Source: Anaerotignum sp.
GTDB lineage: Bacteria > Bacillota > Clostridia > Lachnospirales > Anaerotignaceae
Length of the DNA stretch: 5,400 nucleotides
Direction: 5' to 3'
Assembly: GCA_017560955.1 (NCBI GenBank)
Contig: JAFZDV010000123.1
Coordinates: 1-5,400, forward strand
Below are positions 1-5,075 of the stretch, piece after piece. The notes under the pieces were generated by a model. It was not told where the DNA came from, did not search any database, and worked only from the letters and a program-made list of their open reading frames with translations. Made by a program: the position numbers and the translations under genes. Position 1 is the stretch's first letter; every line of letters starts with the position of its first letter.

Positions 1-476
1 AGTGGGGCTGGTATGCAGGGGATATTTCCCGCACCTTCCCCATCAATGGCAAGTTTACGGAAAGACAGAAACTGGTATACAACATCGTTCTGGAAGGTCA
101 GAGAAGAGTGATCGAAGCCATCAGACCTGGTGTGCCCTTCAGCAGCCTGAATGAACTGCTGAAAGATTATTATTTCGAAGCCCTGCAGGAAATCGGTCTG
201 GCGGAAACAAAGGAAGATGTGGCGAAATATTATTATCATGGGGTGAGTCATTATCTGGGGGCGGAAACCCATGATATCGGCAGATATATCGATCGCAGCC
301 TGCAGCCCGGCATGGTACTGACGGTGGAACCCGGCCTGTATATTGAGGAATGGGAAATCGGCATCCGCATTGAGGATGATGTGCTGGTGACGGAAGAAGG
401 CTGTGAAGTGATGACTTCTGCTATGATCAAAACCGTGGAAGAGATCGAAGCCTTCATGGAGAAATACAATGACTGA
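1..476 (+). CDS. M24 family metallopeptidase, PepP-like Xaa-Pro aminopeptidase (C-terminal part, 5' end outside window)
   Basis: This is the C-terminal catalytic part of a pita-bread fold dimetal aminopeptidase that removes an N-terminal residue preceding proline; it is expected to be cytoplasmic. The reading frame is already open at base 3 and runs to the TGA at 474-476, so the internal ATG at 108 is not the real start. Visible metal ligands, by analogy with E. coli PepP, are the Asp of YAGDISRTFP (codon 21-23), the His of HGVSHYLG (249-251), the Glu of TVEPGLY (327-329) and the Glu of GIRIEDD (372-374). The first Asp ligand must lie upstream of the window. The HDIG His is also present. The stretch YAGDISRTFPINGKFT closely resembles PepP rather than prolidase or methionine aminopeptidase. 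The 3' end overlaps the next gene by 8 bp, implying co-translation. Family assignment is secure; exact peptide specificity is inferred. Confidence 0.93.
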   Translation, partial: WGWYAGDISRTFPINGKFTERQKLVYNIVLEGQRRVIEAIRPGVPFSSLNELLKDYYFEALQEIGLAETKEDVAKYYYHGVSHYLGAETHDIGRYIDRSLQPGMVLTVEPGLYIEEWEIGIRIEDDVLVTEEGCEVMTSAMIKTVEEIEAFMEKYND

Positions 477-1164
477 TTTTAAGGAAACAGATTTATATGA
501 GCCTATCCGTGTCTTTCTGGAAGAAGAGGGCTATCAGGTGCAGGCAGAGGTGAAAGGCTGCGATATTGCTGCTGTAAAAGACGGGCAGATGGTCATCGTG
601 GAACTGAAAAAAGCCTTCAATCTGAAACTGGTCTATCAGGGACTGGAAAGACAAAGCCTGACGGAGCAGGTATTTGTGGCAATTCCCCGTCCGAAGAAAG
701 GTGCAAGGGAAAAGGCATGGAAAGATATGCTGAAACTCCTGAAGCGACTGGAGTTAGGTCTTCTGACTGTTGCTTTGGACAGTCCTTTGCAGACAGTAGA
801 TGTGGTACTGGAACCTTCTGACAGCATTGCCTGGAAAAATCGCAAGAAAAGAGAAAAGGTGCAGGCGGAACTGGAAAATCGTCAGGTGGATGCCAATGTG
901 GGCGGCATGACCCGCAGAAAAATCATGACGGCATTTCGTGAAAAGAGTATCCGTGTGGCCTGTCTGCTGGAGAAAGAAGGGCAGTTATCGACTGCGGATT
1001 TCAGAGAAAGAGGATTGGAAGACTGCATCGGTCTTTTGAGCAGGAACTATGATAAATGGTTCAAAAGAGTAGAAAAGGGTGTGTATGCCCTTTCGGATAA
1101 AGGAAAAGAAGCCCTCGAAAACGAGGATTATGCAAAAGTGGTTTCGTTTTATAGAAATCAATGA
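469..1164 (+). CDS. DUF2161 (COG5482-like) putative PD-(D/E)XK phosphodiesterase
   Basis: This 231-residue protein matches what I recall of the DUF2161 family, which is predicted to carry a PD-(D/E)XK nuclease-type core but has no firmly established substrate. The core is visible at the N-terminus: a helix with Glu at about residue 11, then E27-V-K-G-C-D32, then a hydrophobic strand ending in E45-L-K47, the D-x12-E-x-K arrangement expected of the fold. Residues about 73-135 are Lys/Arg-rich. The C-terminal third (about 145-225) looks helical with a winged-helix feel (TRRKIMTAF, GVYALSDKGKEALE). The ATG at 469 is preceded by GGAG at 458-461, and the start overlaps the M24 stop by 8 bp, so translation is probably coupled. 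No signal peptide or membrane segment is seen, so it is cytoplasmic. Nuclease activity is a fold-based inference only; the residues are present but the target is unknown. Confidence 0.82.
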   Translation: MTDFKETDLYEPIRVFLEEEGYQVQAEVKGCDIAAVKDGQMVIVELKKAFNLKLVYQGLERQSLTEQVFVAIPRPKKGAREKAWKDMLKLLKRLELGLLTVALDSPLQTVDVVLEPSDSIAWKNRKKREKVQAELENRQVDANVGGMTRRKIMTAFREKSIRVACLLEKEGQLSTADFRERGLEDCIGLLSRNYDKWFKRVEKGVYALSDKGKEALENEDYAKVVSFYRNQ

Positions 1165-1166
1165 AT

Positions 1167-1173
1167 AAGGAGG
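1167..1173 (+). promoter_or_regulatory. Shine-Dalgarno site that decides the yccF start
   Basis: AAGGAGG lies here. The first in-frame ATG (1175) is only one base downstream, too close to be used, whereas the next in-frame ATG (1181) has a seven-base spacer. The start at 1181 is therefore preferred. Confidence 0.8.
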
Positions 1174-1180
1174 TATGGTT

Positions 1181-1570
1181 ATGTCCGTATTTCAGGTTTT
1201 AGGTAATGTTCTGTGGATCATCTGCGGCGGTCTGTTTTCTGCTATCGGATGGTTTCTGGCAGGGATCGTCTGTTATATTTCTGTGATCGGTATCCCTGTG
1301 GGCAAACAGTGTTTCAAATTTGCAAAAATTGTGCTGTGTCCCTTTGGCAAAGTGATCGATTATGGTAGCATGGGCAGCGGATCTGTTCTGCTGAATGTAG
1401 TATGGGTGCTGTTCTGCGGTCTGGAGCTGGCGGCATCTTCTGCGGCAATGGGTCTGACCTGTTGTGCAACTATTATTGGTATTCCCTTTGGTATCCAGCA
1501 CTTTAAGTTCATGATGCTGGCGCTGGCACCTTTTGGCGCAAAGATTCGTAATAAGGAGGAATTGGTATGA
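1181..1570 (+). CDS. yccF: YccF domain-containing inner membrane protein
   Basis: This 129-residue hydrophobic protein belongs to the YccF family, small membrane proteins of unknown function. It is built from two copies of one unit offset by 63 residues: residues 9-56 begin NVLW and end in [12 protein letters not shown]...CPFG, and residues 72-119 begin NVVW and end in [12 protein letters not shown]...APFG. The signature I-G-I-P-x-G-x-Q-x-F-K-F followed by P-F-G is present in both. Each unit carries a long hydrophobic stretch (about 8-38 and 70-102), so two or more membrane passes are likely. The start at 1181 is chosen over 1175 from ribosome-binding-site spacing. It is 16 bp downstream of the DUF2161 gene, and its TGA overlaps the ATG of the YbjQ gene (ATGA), so those two are probably made together. 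The family assignment is solid; no function is claimed. Confidence 0.93.
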   Translation: MSVFQVLGNVLWIICGGLFSAIGWFLAGIVCYISVIGIPVGKQCFKFAKIVLCPFGKVIDYGSMGSGSVLLNVVWVLFCGLELAASSAAMGLTCCATIIGIPFGIQHFKFMMLALAPFGAKIRNKEELV

Positions 1571-1887
1571 TCATTACAACAACACCTTCTGTGGAAGGCA
1601 AAAAAATCGTAGAATACAAAGGTATCGTTTTTGGTGAAGTGATTTCCGGTGTAAATATGGTAAAAGATATGATGGCAGGCCTGACAAATATTTTTGGCGG
1701 CCGTTCCAATACATATGAAACAGAACTGATCAATGCCAGACAGAATGCCCTCCGTGAAATGGAAGAAAGAGCGGCACAGTTGGGCGCAAATGCTGTGGTT
1801 GGCGTAGATATCGATTATGAAGTGCTGGGCGCGGATAATGGTATGCTGATGGTAACAGCATCCGGTACAGCTGTCAGATACGAATAA
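1567..1887 (+). CDS. YbjQ / UPF0145 family protein (DUF74, 'heavy-metal-binding domain')
   Basis: This 106-residue cytoplasmic protein has the usual length and layout of the YbjQ/UPF0145 family. It opens with an N-terminal strand ([19 protein letters not shown]), then [16 protein letters not shown], and the central loop with [10 protein letters not shown] long amphipathic helix follows (about 50-74, ending [15 protein letters not shown]), and the last strands are [14 protein letters not shown]. Family members form ring-like oligomers in solved structures, but the cellular role is not settled, and the heavy-metal-binding label is nominal. No Cys is present and there is no obvious metal cluster here. 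AAGGAGGA at 1553-1560 sits six bases ahead of the ATG, and the start overlaps the YccF stop by 4 bp. It is the last gene of the left operon, followed directly by a hairpin terminator. Confidence 0.94.
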   Translation: MIITTTPSVEGKKIVEYKGIVFGEVISGVNMVKDMMAGLTNIFGGRSNTYETELINARQNALREMEERAAQLGANAVVGVDIDYEVLGADNGMLMVTASGTAVRYE

Positions 1888-1894
1888 GCAAAAT

Positions 1895-1932
1895 AAAAAA
1901 CCTCAACTCCTATGAGTTGAGGTCATTTTTTT
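1895..1932. terminator. Bidirectional intrinsic terminator between convergent genes
   Basis: CCTCAACTC (1901-1909) pairs perfectly with GAGTTGAGG (1914-1922) around a four-base loop, a 9-bp stem. On the + strand it is followed by TCA and seven T (1926-1932). On the - strand it is followed by six T (complement of 1895-1900). It can therefore end both the YbjQ operon and the M23 peptidase transcript, whose stop codon is two bases away. Confidence 0.93.
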
Positions 1933-1933
1933 A

Positions 1934-2641
1934 TCAGATGTAATCTCTGGGGTTCTGGTATACGCCATTCAGCATGATTTCGTAATGGCAGTGGATACCG
2001 GAGGACCAGCCTGTGCTGCCTGTTGTTGCGATAACATCGCCTTTTTCCACTTTTTCGCCTGCGCTTACCATCAGTTCGTTGCAGTGAGCATACAGAGTAG
2101 TGAAGCCGTTGCCATGGTCGATGATGACCTGATTGCCGTAGTCGCTGCGGAAGTTTGCAGTTACGACTGTGCCTGCTGCTGTTGCATAGATGGGGATAAT
2201 CTGGCTTCTTGTGGAAATATCCATACCTTCATGCTTTCTGCCGTCGCTGATGCTGGGGTCTGCAGTGGGGTTGAATTCTGTAGAAACGATTCTGCTTTCT
2301 ACGGGCCAGCCGCTGGGGATAAATTTCTGGTCTGCTGCGGCTGCATCCACTTTCTGGTGGATCACTGTCAGGATGATCGCGCCATCAACAGAAGCATCCA
2401 GCCTGATCAGATCAGAAGAGGGGAATTCAGTTTCATCGTAAGTTGTTACTACAACATCTGTGAAAGTGGATTCGGAAACTGCTGTTGTGGGTTCTGCTGC
2501 GATGGCATCGGGTGTTGCGGCATATGCCACACCGCCAACCAGTACAGCTGCAGCACACAGGGCTGCTGTAAAACGAATAGATTTATGAGAAGTCAGGAAG
2601 TGTTTTTTCTGTTCCTGATTTGTATTCTGAGTATGATTCAT
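1934..2641 (-). CDS. M23 family (LytM-type) zinc metallopeptidase, exported
   Basis: This 235-residue exported peptidoglycan peptidase or peptidoglycan-associated LytM-domain protein is predicted to act outside the membrane on peptide cross-bridges. Residues 1-22 are polar and cytoplasmic, followed by a hydrophobic segment (about 24-42). AYA-A near 40-42 looks like a signal peptidase site, so the protein may be secreted or remain anchored. A low-complexity linker (about 43-110) contains no LysM or SH3 domain. The M23 domain spans about 111-235: H137-x3-D141 (KHEGMDI), H186 in LYAH, and H217-C-H219 (GIHCHYEI). These match the H-x3-D and H-x-H zinc and catalytic set, so the enzyme looks active. 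The usual F-G-x-R before the first His is replaced by a longer loop, FNPTADPSISDGR. The - strand start has AAAGGTG (2653-2659) about 11 bases upstream and a good promoter. The gene stands alone, convergent with the YbjQ operon and divergent from the basic-protein gene. Confidence 0.93.
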   Translation of the reverse strand: MNHTQNTNQEQKKHFLTSHKSIRFTAALCAAAVLVGGVAYAATPDAIAAEPTTAVSESTFTDVVVTTYDETEFPSSDLIRLDASVDGAIILTVIHQKVDAAAADQKFIPSGWPVESRIVSTEFNPTADPSISDGRKHEGMDISTRSQIIPIYATAAGTVVTANFRSDYGNQVIIDHGNGFTTLYAHCNELMVSAGEKVEKGDVIATTGSTGWSSGIHCHYEIMLNGVYQNPRDYI

Positions 2642-2680
2642 AACGGGTTACGCACCTTTCTGATTTTATATCCATAACGC

Positions 2681-2709
2681 ATTATAAACAGAAAATTCAA
2701 GTTTGTAAA
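2681..2709 (-). promoter_or_regulatory. Sigma-A-type promoter of the M23 peptidase gene
   Basis: Read on the - strand, TTTACA (2709-2704) and TATAAT (2686-2681) are separated by exactly 17 bp, a near-consensus housekeeping promoter. The predicted start near 2674 gives a leader of about 30 bases before the M23 ATG, with its ribosome binding site inside. Confidence 0.75.
2685..2700. repeat. Direct repeat copy 1 (TAAACAGAAAATTCAA)
   Basis: This 16-bp copy sits in the spacer of the M23 promoter, touching its -10 box. It matches copy 2 at 15 of 16 positions. The two starts are 21 bp apart, about two helical turns, as expected for a regulator binding one DNA face. Confidence 0.7.
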
Positions 2710-2721
2710 TAGAAAATTCAA
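2706..2721. repeat. Direct repeat copy 2 (TAAATAGAAAATTCAA)
   Basis: This copy overlaps the -35 box of the M23 promoter by four bases. It differs from copy 1 only at the fifth base (T for C). A weaker fragment (AAAATTC, 2721-2727) follows at once. Confidence 0.7.
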
Positions 2722-2727
2722 AAATTC

Positions 2728-2741
2728 TTACATTTTTGTAA
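2728..2741. repeat. Inverted repeat TTACA-N4-TGTAA
   Basis: Perfect 5-bp arms (2728-2732 and 2737-2741) flank four T. The element lies between the two divergent promoters and could be a regulator site. It is short and AT-rich, so chance is a real alternative. Confidence 0.3.
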
Positions 2742-2757
2742 CAATTAGTTAACAATT
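2739..2757. repeat. Tandem TAACAATT direct repeat, 11-bp spacing
   Basis: TAACAATT occurs at 2739-2746 and 2750-2757, offset by 11 bp (about one helical turn). It lies just upstream of the rightward promoter candidates. The same element recurs at 3121-3128 ahead of the propeller-protein gene. Confidence 0.4.
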
Positions 2758-2799
2758 GGTGGAGTAGACTTTATATATATACTTGTGGTAAAATATAAT
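2756..2799 (+). promoter_or_regulatory. Rightward promoter region for the basic-protein operon (three overlapping candidates)
   Basis: Three overlapping sigma-A-like pairs are visible and cannot be separated by eye. TAGACT (2765-2770) pairs over 18 bp with TAAAAT (2789-2794), which carries an extended TGG just upstream. TTGGTG (2756-2761) pairs over 16 bp with TATACT (2778-2783). A weak TTTATA (2770-2775) pairs over 18 bp with a perfect TATAAT (2794-2799). Any of them gives a leader of a few dozen bases before the ATG at 2834. Confidence 0.6.
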
Positions 2800-2833
2800 G
2801 TACGGTTAAAAACCTGAGAAAGGAGGCTTTTTC

Positions 2834-3106
2834 ATGGATCCGAAGGTGAAAACAGGTATCGGTGCGGCCCAGAAGGGGATGCAGGCTGTAAAAGTCGGAA
2901 AAAAGGCGCTGGATATGAAAAAGAAACTGCCCGGAGAAAAGAAAAAAGCGGCCCTGAAGGCTGCGAAAAAAGCAGCGAAAAAAGCAGGGAAACTTGCTTT
3001 GAAAGCGGAAAAGAAGGAAAATCGCAGAGTAAGGAACAAAAAAGCTGTAAAAAATGGCAAAGGCATTGGGCGTGTGGCTTTGGCACTCTGGGATAGATTT
3101 TTTTAA
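2834..3106 (+). CDS. Small, highly basic Lys/Ala-rich protein (histone H1-like composition), function unknown
   Basis: I do not recognise this 90-residue protein as a named family. It contains 25 Lys, 5 Arg and 16 Ala against 3 Asp and 3 Glu, for a net charge of about +24, and has no Cys. The middle (about 29-62) is the most extreme part: after a KKKLPGEKKK turn comes a four-residue pattern AALK-AAKK-AAKK-AGKL, then ALKAEKKEN, which should form a helix with a Lys face. The N-terminus (VKTGIGAAQKGMQAVK) also looks helical. The C-terminus is hydrophobic and aromatic (GIGRVALALWDRFF). No signal peptide or membrane segment is seen. AAAGGAGG at 2819-2826 lies seven bases before the ATG, so translation is well supported. 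Composition suggests binding to DNA, RNA or an acidic protein. Its immediate partner in the operon has a Glu-rich tail of opposite charge. A role as nucleoid or RNA-binding protein is only inferred. Confidence 0.8.
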   Translation: MDPKVKTGIGAAQKGMQAVKVGKKALDMKKKLPGEKKKAALKAAKKAAKKAGKLALKAEKKENRRVRNKKAVKNGKGIGRVALALWDRFF

Positions 3107-3144
3107 CATTTAATAATTTGTAACAATTCAAGGAGGACGCCGAA
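3107..3144 (+). promoter_or_regulatory. Short intergenic spacer with TTTGTAACAATT element and ribosome binding site
   Basis: No terminator hairpin lies between the basic-protein gene and the next gene, supporting co-transcription. AAGGAGG (3130-3136) stands eight bases ahead of the ATG at 3145. TTTGTAACAATT (3117-3128) repeats twelve bases found at 2735-2746 upstream of the basic-protein gene. I see no convincing promoter. Confidence 0.6.
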
Positions 3145-5064
3145 ATGGATGAACTGGAAAAGAAAGAAGAACTGGAACAGGCAGAAACTGTTGCAGAAGA
3201 AGTGACAGAAACTGTTGCAGAAGAAGCTATGGAAGAGGCTGCAGAAGAAGCGGTTGAAAATATCGAAGAGGAAACTGCAGAAGAAGTGACTGAAGAAACT
3301 GCAGAAGAAACAGTGGAAGAAGTTGAAACAGAAGAAACACCTGTGGAAAAAACAGCAGAAAAAGGCAGCAATAATATGGTTGGCATCATCGTTGGTTTTG
3401 CACTGTTCATTGCTTTTCTGGCAATGGTGTGGATGGCACCTGCAGGCGGCAAAGCTGTAAAAGACACAGGGGTATTTTATGCCAAGGATAATGCATTGTA
3501 TTATTATGACATGAAAAATGAACCCGCTCTGGTGCAGGAAGGCATTTCTGCCGGCGGCGGTTATAACTATTTCTATTCCGCATGGGGTGCAGGCATGGCA
3601 GAAGAAAGCGATGTAGCATACTACAATATGAATGTGGATGCAAGCGGTGCTTTTGACCTGTATCGCAAAAATATGAAAGATGCTTCTGCAGAGGCAGAAT
3701 GTATTGACAGCAAAGTGGTTGATTACAAGGTAAGCAAAGATGGTGAAGCGGTAGCTTATCTGAAAGCAGAAGAGGATTCTCTGCAGCTGTGCTACTTCGA
3801 TGGTACAAAGAGCCATGTGGTGGAAAAAAACATGAGCATGGAAGAAGATGGCTATGAACTGCGTGCAGACGGCAAATATCTGGTATACAGAGATATTTAT
3901 AATATGCTGTGTGTATGGGAAGTACAGGGTGACGGCGACCGTAATGTGTATAAACTGACAGATGCATCTCCTCTGTATGCTCTGTCTGAAGATATGCTGT
4001 ATTTTGTTTCCAAAGCAGATGCTTACTACAATATTTACAGCTATGACTTTGAAAATGAACCTGAACTGGTGGCGGAAAATGCCCAGTACATGAGCCTGAT
4101 GCCCAACGGCACAGACCTGCTGTATGGTGTGAAACCCACAGGTGTGATCCCTTATTCTGAACTGTTGGAAGATGATATGGCGGAAATCGATGCCAAAATG
4201 ACAGCAGATGACCCCAACTATGACCAGAAACTGATGCGTGATGAACTGCGTGAAGCAATGAAGAGCGGTGAAGGTCTGGAACCTATGATGCAGGAATATT
4301 ACATCCTGTCCAACGGCAAAGCAAAACTGGTAGCGGAAAATGTAGTTTCTGCCATTGCAGTAGAAGGCAGCGATAAAAACTTCATCACAGGCTATCAGGC
4401 AAAACCTTTCCAGCCTCTGTATCTGTCTGTCATCGGCGGCGGTCTGGAAATGGTAGATATGATCTACTATATGTCCATCAACTATGGTGGTATGCAGCCC
4501 TTCCTGGCAGATGAATTCGGCAATGTGGAAGTGCTGGATGGTTCCGCTGTTCTGCTGAATAGTGTACAGGTTTCTCAGAACGGCAAAAAAGCGGCTTATC
4601 TGGCGGAAGATGCCAACGGCGGCAATGTGCTGATGCAGATGGAATTCGGCAGTTCTGTAGAGGCAACCGTTGTACAGGCAAATGTAGAAGAATTTGCTTT
4701 TGTTGGAAAAGACGACCTGTTCTACTATTATGATTATGCTAATAATGTGGGCAAACTGGCAAAAGCTGGCGAAGGCGATAACTGCATCGAAGGTGCAAGT
4801 GGTGTGCAGTTTGCGAAGGATACAGGCAGAGTATATTATCTGCTGCTGGATCAGAACACAGGCAATGGCAAAATGGAATGGTGGGACGGCGAAACTCGTG
4901 AAACCATTGACGGCGGCGTATTTGCCTTCCAGTATAAAGGTAATGGCAAAGCAGCCCTTGTTTATGGCTATGATCTGGTAACACTGACTGGCGGTCTGGG
5001 TTACTATGACGGCAAAGGCGTAACAAAACTGGATGAAGATATCACAGCGATCTTTATTAACTGA
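3145..5064 (+). CDS. Membrane protein with Glu-rich N-terminal tail and beta-propeller-like (DUF5050/TolB-like) domain
   Basis: The protein has 639 residues in three parts. Residues 1-73 are an acidic tail with 32 Glu, 1 Asp and only 4 Lys, arranged from about 14 to 61 as twelve four-residue units of the type E-E/T-x-x. Residues 78-98 form one hydrophobic membrane helix (MVGIIVGFALFIAFLAMVWM). The rest (about 107-639) is rich in short strand-turn units such as LYYYD (118-122), VAYYN, AVAYLK, YLVYRD (245-250), MLYFVSK, IYSYD, LFYYYD (525-530), RVYYLL and GYYDG. This resembles WD40-like/TolB or DUF5050 propeller proteins that bind a partner rather than catalyse. A charged, probably helical insert sits at about 336-384. 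Lacking a cleavable signal, it is most likely N-in with the propeller outside, but flanking charges (K69, K73 versus K103, K106) do not settle this. No catalytic motif is seen. It lies 38 bp after the basic-protein gene and 11 bp before tsaE. Confidence 0.85.
   Translation: MDELEKKEELEQAETVAEEVTETVAEEAMEEAAEEAVENIEEETAEEVTEETAEETVEEVETEETPVEKTAEKGSNNMVGIIVGFALFIAFLAMVWMAPAGGKAVKDTGVFYAKDNALYYYDMKNEPALVQEGISAGGGYNYFYSAWGAGMAEESDVAYYNMNVDASGAFDLYRKNMKDASAEAECIDSKVVDYKVSKDGEAVAYLKAEEDSLQLCYFDGTKSHVVEKNMSMEEDGYELRADGKYLVYRDIYNMLCVWEVQGDGDRNVYKLTDASPLYALSEDMLYFVSKADAYYNIYSYDFENEPELVAENAQYMSLMPNGTDLLYGVKPTGVIPYSELLEDDMAEIDAKMTADDPNYDQKLMRDELREAMKSGEGLEPMMQEYYILSNGKAKLVAENVVSAIAVEGSDKNFITGYQAKPFQPLYLSVIGGGLEMVDMIYYMSINYGGMQPFLADEFGNVEVLDGSAVLLNSVQVSQNGKKAAYLAEDANGGNVLMQMEFGSSVEATVVQANVEEFAFVGKDDLFYYYDYANNVGKLAKAGEGDNCIEGASGVQFAKDTGRVYYLLLDQNTGNGKMEWWDGETRETIDGGVFAFQYKGNGKAALVYGYDLVTLTGGLGYYDGKGVTKLDEDITAIFIN
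3182..3226 (+). repeat. Perfect 21-nt direct repeat (24-nt period) in the acidic-tail coding region
   Basis: Bases 3182-3202 and 3206-3226 are identical, offset by 24 nt (eight codons), and encode the repeated ETVAEE units. The surrounding 3184-3330 region is degenerate GAA/GAG-rich sequence of the same period at the protein level. The nucleotide identity suggests recent duplication within the tail. Confidence 0.8.
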
Positions 5065-5075
5065 GGTTGAAAAAT

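Larger units (their letters stand above)
2642..2833. other. Divergent AT-rich intergenic regulatory region
   Basis: This 192-bp stretch separates the leftward M23 gene from the rightward basic-protein operon. It holds the leftward promoter, rightward promoter candidates, a 16-bp direct repeat, an inverted repeat and an 8-bp direct repeat, each listed separately. I see no riboswitch, tRNA or small open reading frame worth calling in it. Confidence 0.85.

Noticed and set aside
1175..1180. Earlier ATG for the YccF gene
   Set aside because: It starts one base after the AAGGAGG site; the ATG at 1181 has normal spacing.
1985..2677. A 230-codon + strand frame opposite the M23 gene
   Set aside because: It is a codon-aligned shadow of the M23 gene, giving an implausible Cys-rich protein, while the - strand frame has the full M23 motif set, promoter and ribosome binding site.
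2804..2814. GGTT-AAA-AACC mini-hairpin just upstream of the basic-protein ribosome binding site
   Set aside because: Only 4 bp of stem with a 3-base loop, and no T-run follows, so it is neither a terminator nor a convincing attenuator.
2818..2831. Possible hairpin placing the ribosome binding site GAGG in a loop (AAAG / CTTT)
   Set aside because: The stem has one G-C and three A-T pairs, too weak to claim translational control.
3088..3106. T-run at the end of the basic-protein gene as a terminator
   Set aside because: The seven T's are Phe codons at the C-terminus and no stable hairpin precedes them.
2832..3467. A Ser-rich - strand frame opposite the basic protein and acidic tail
   Set aside because: The Ser runs are the out-of-frame complement of the Glu codon repeat, and there is no start signal.
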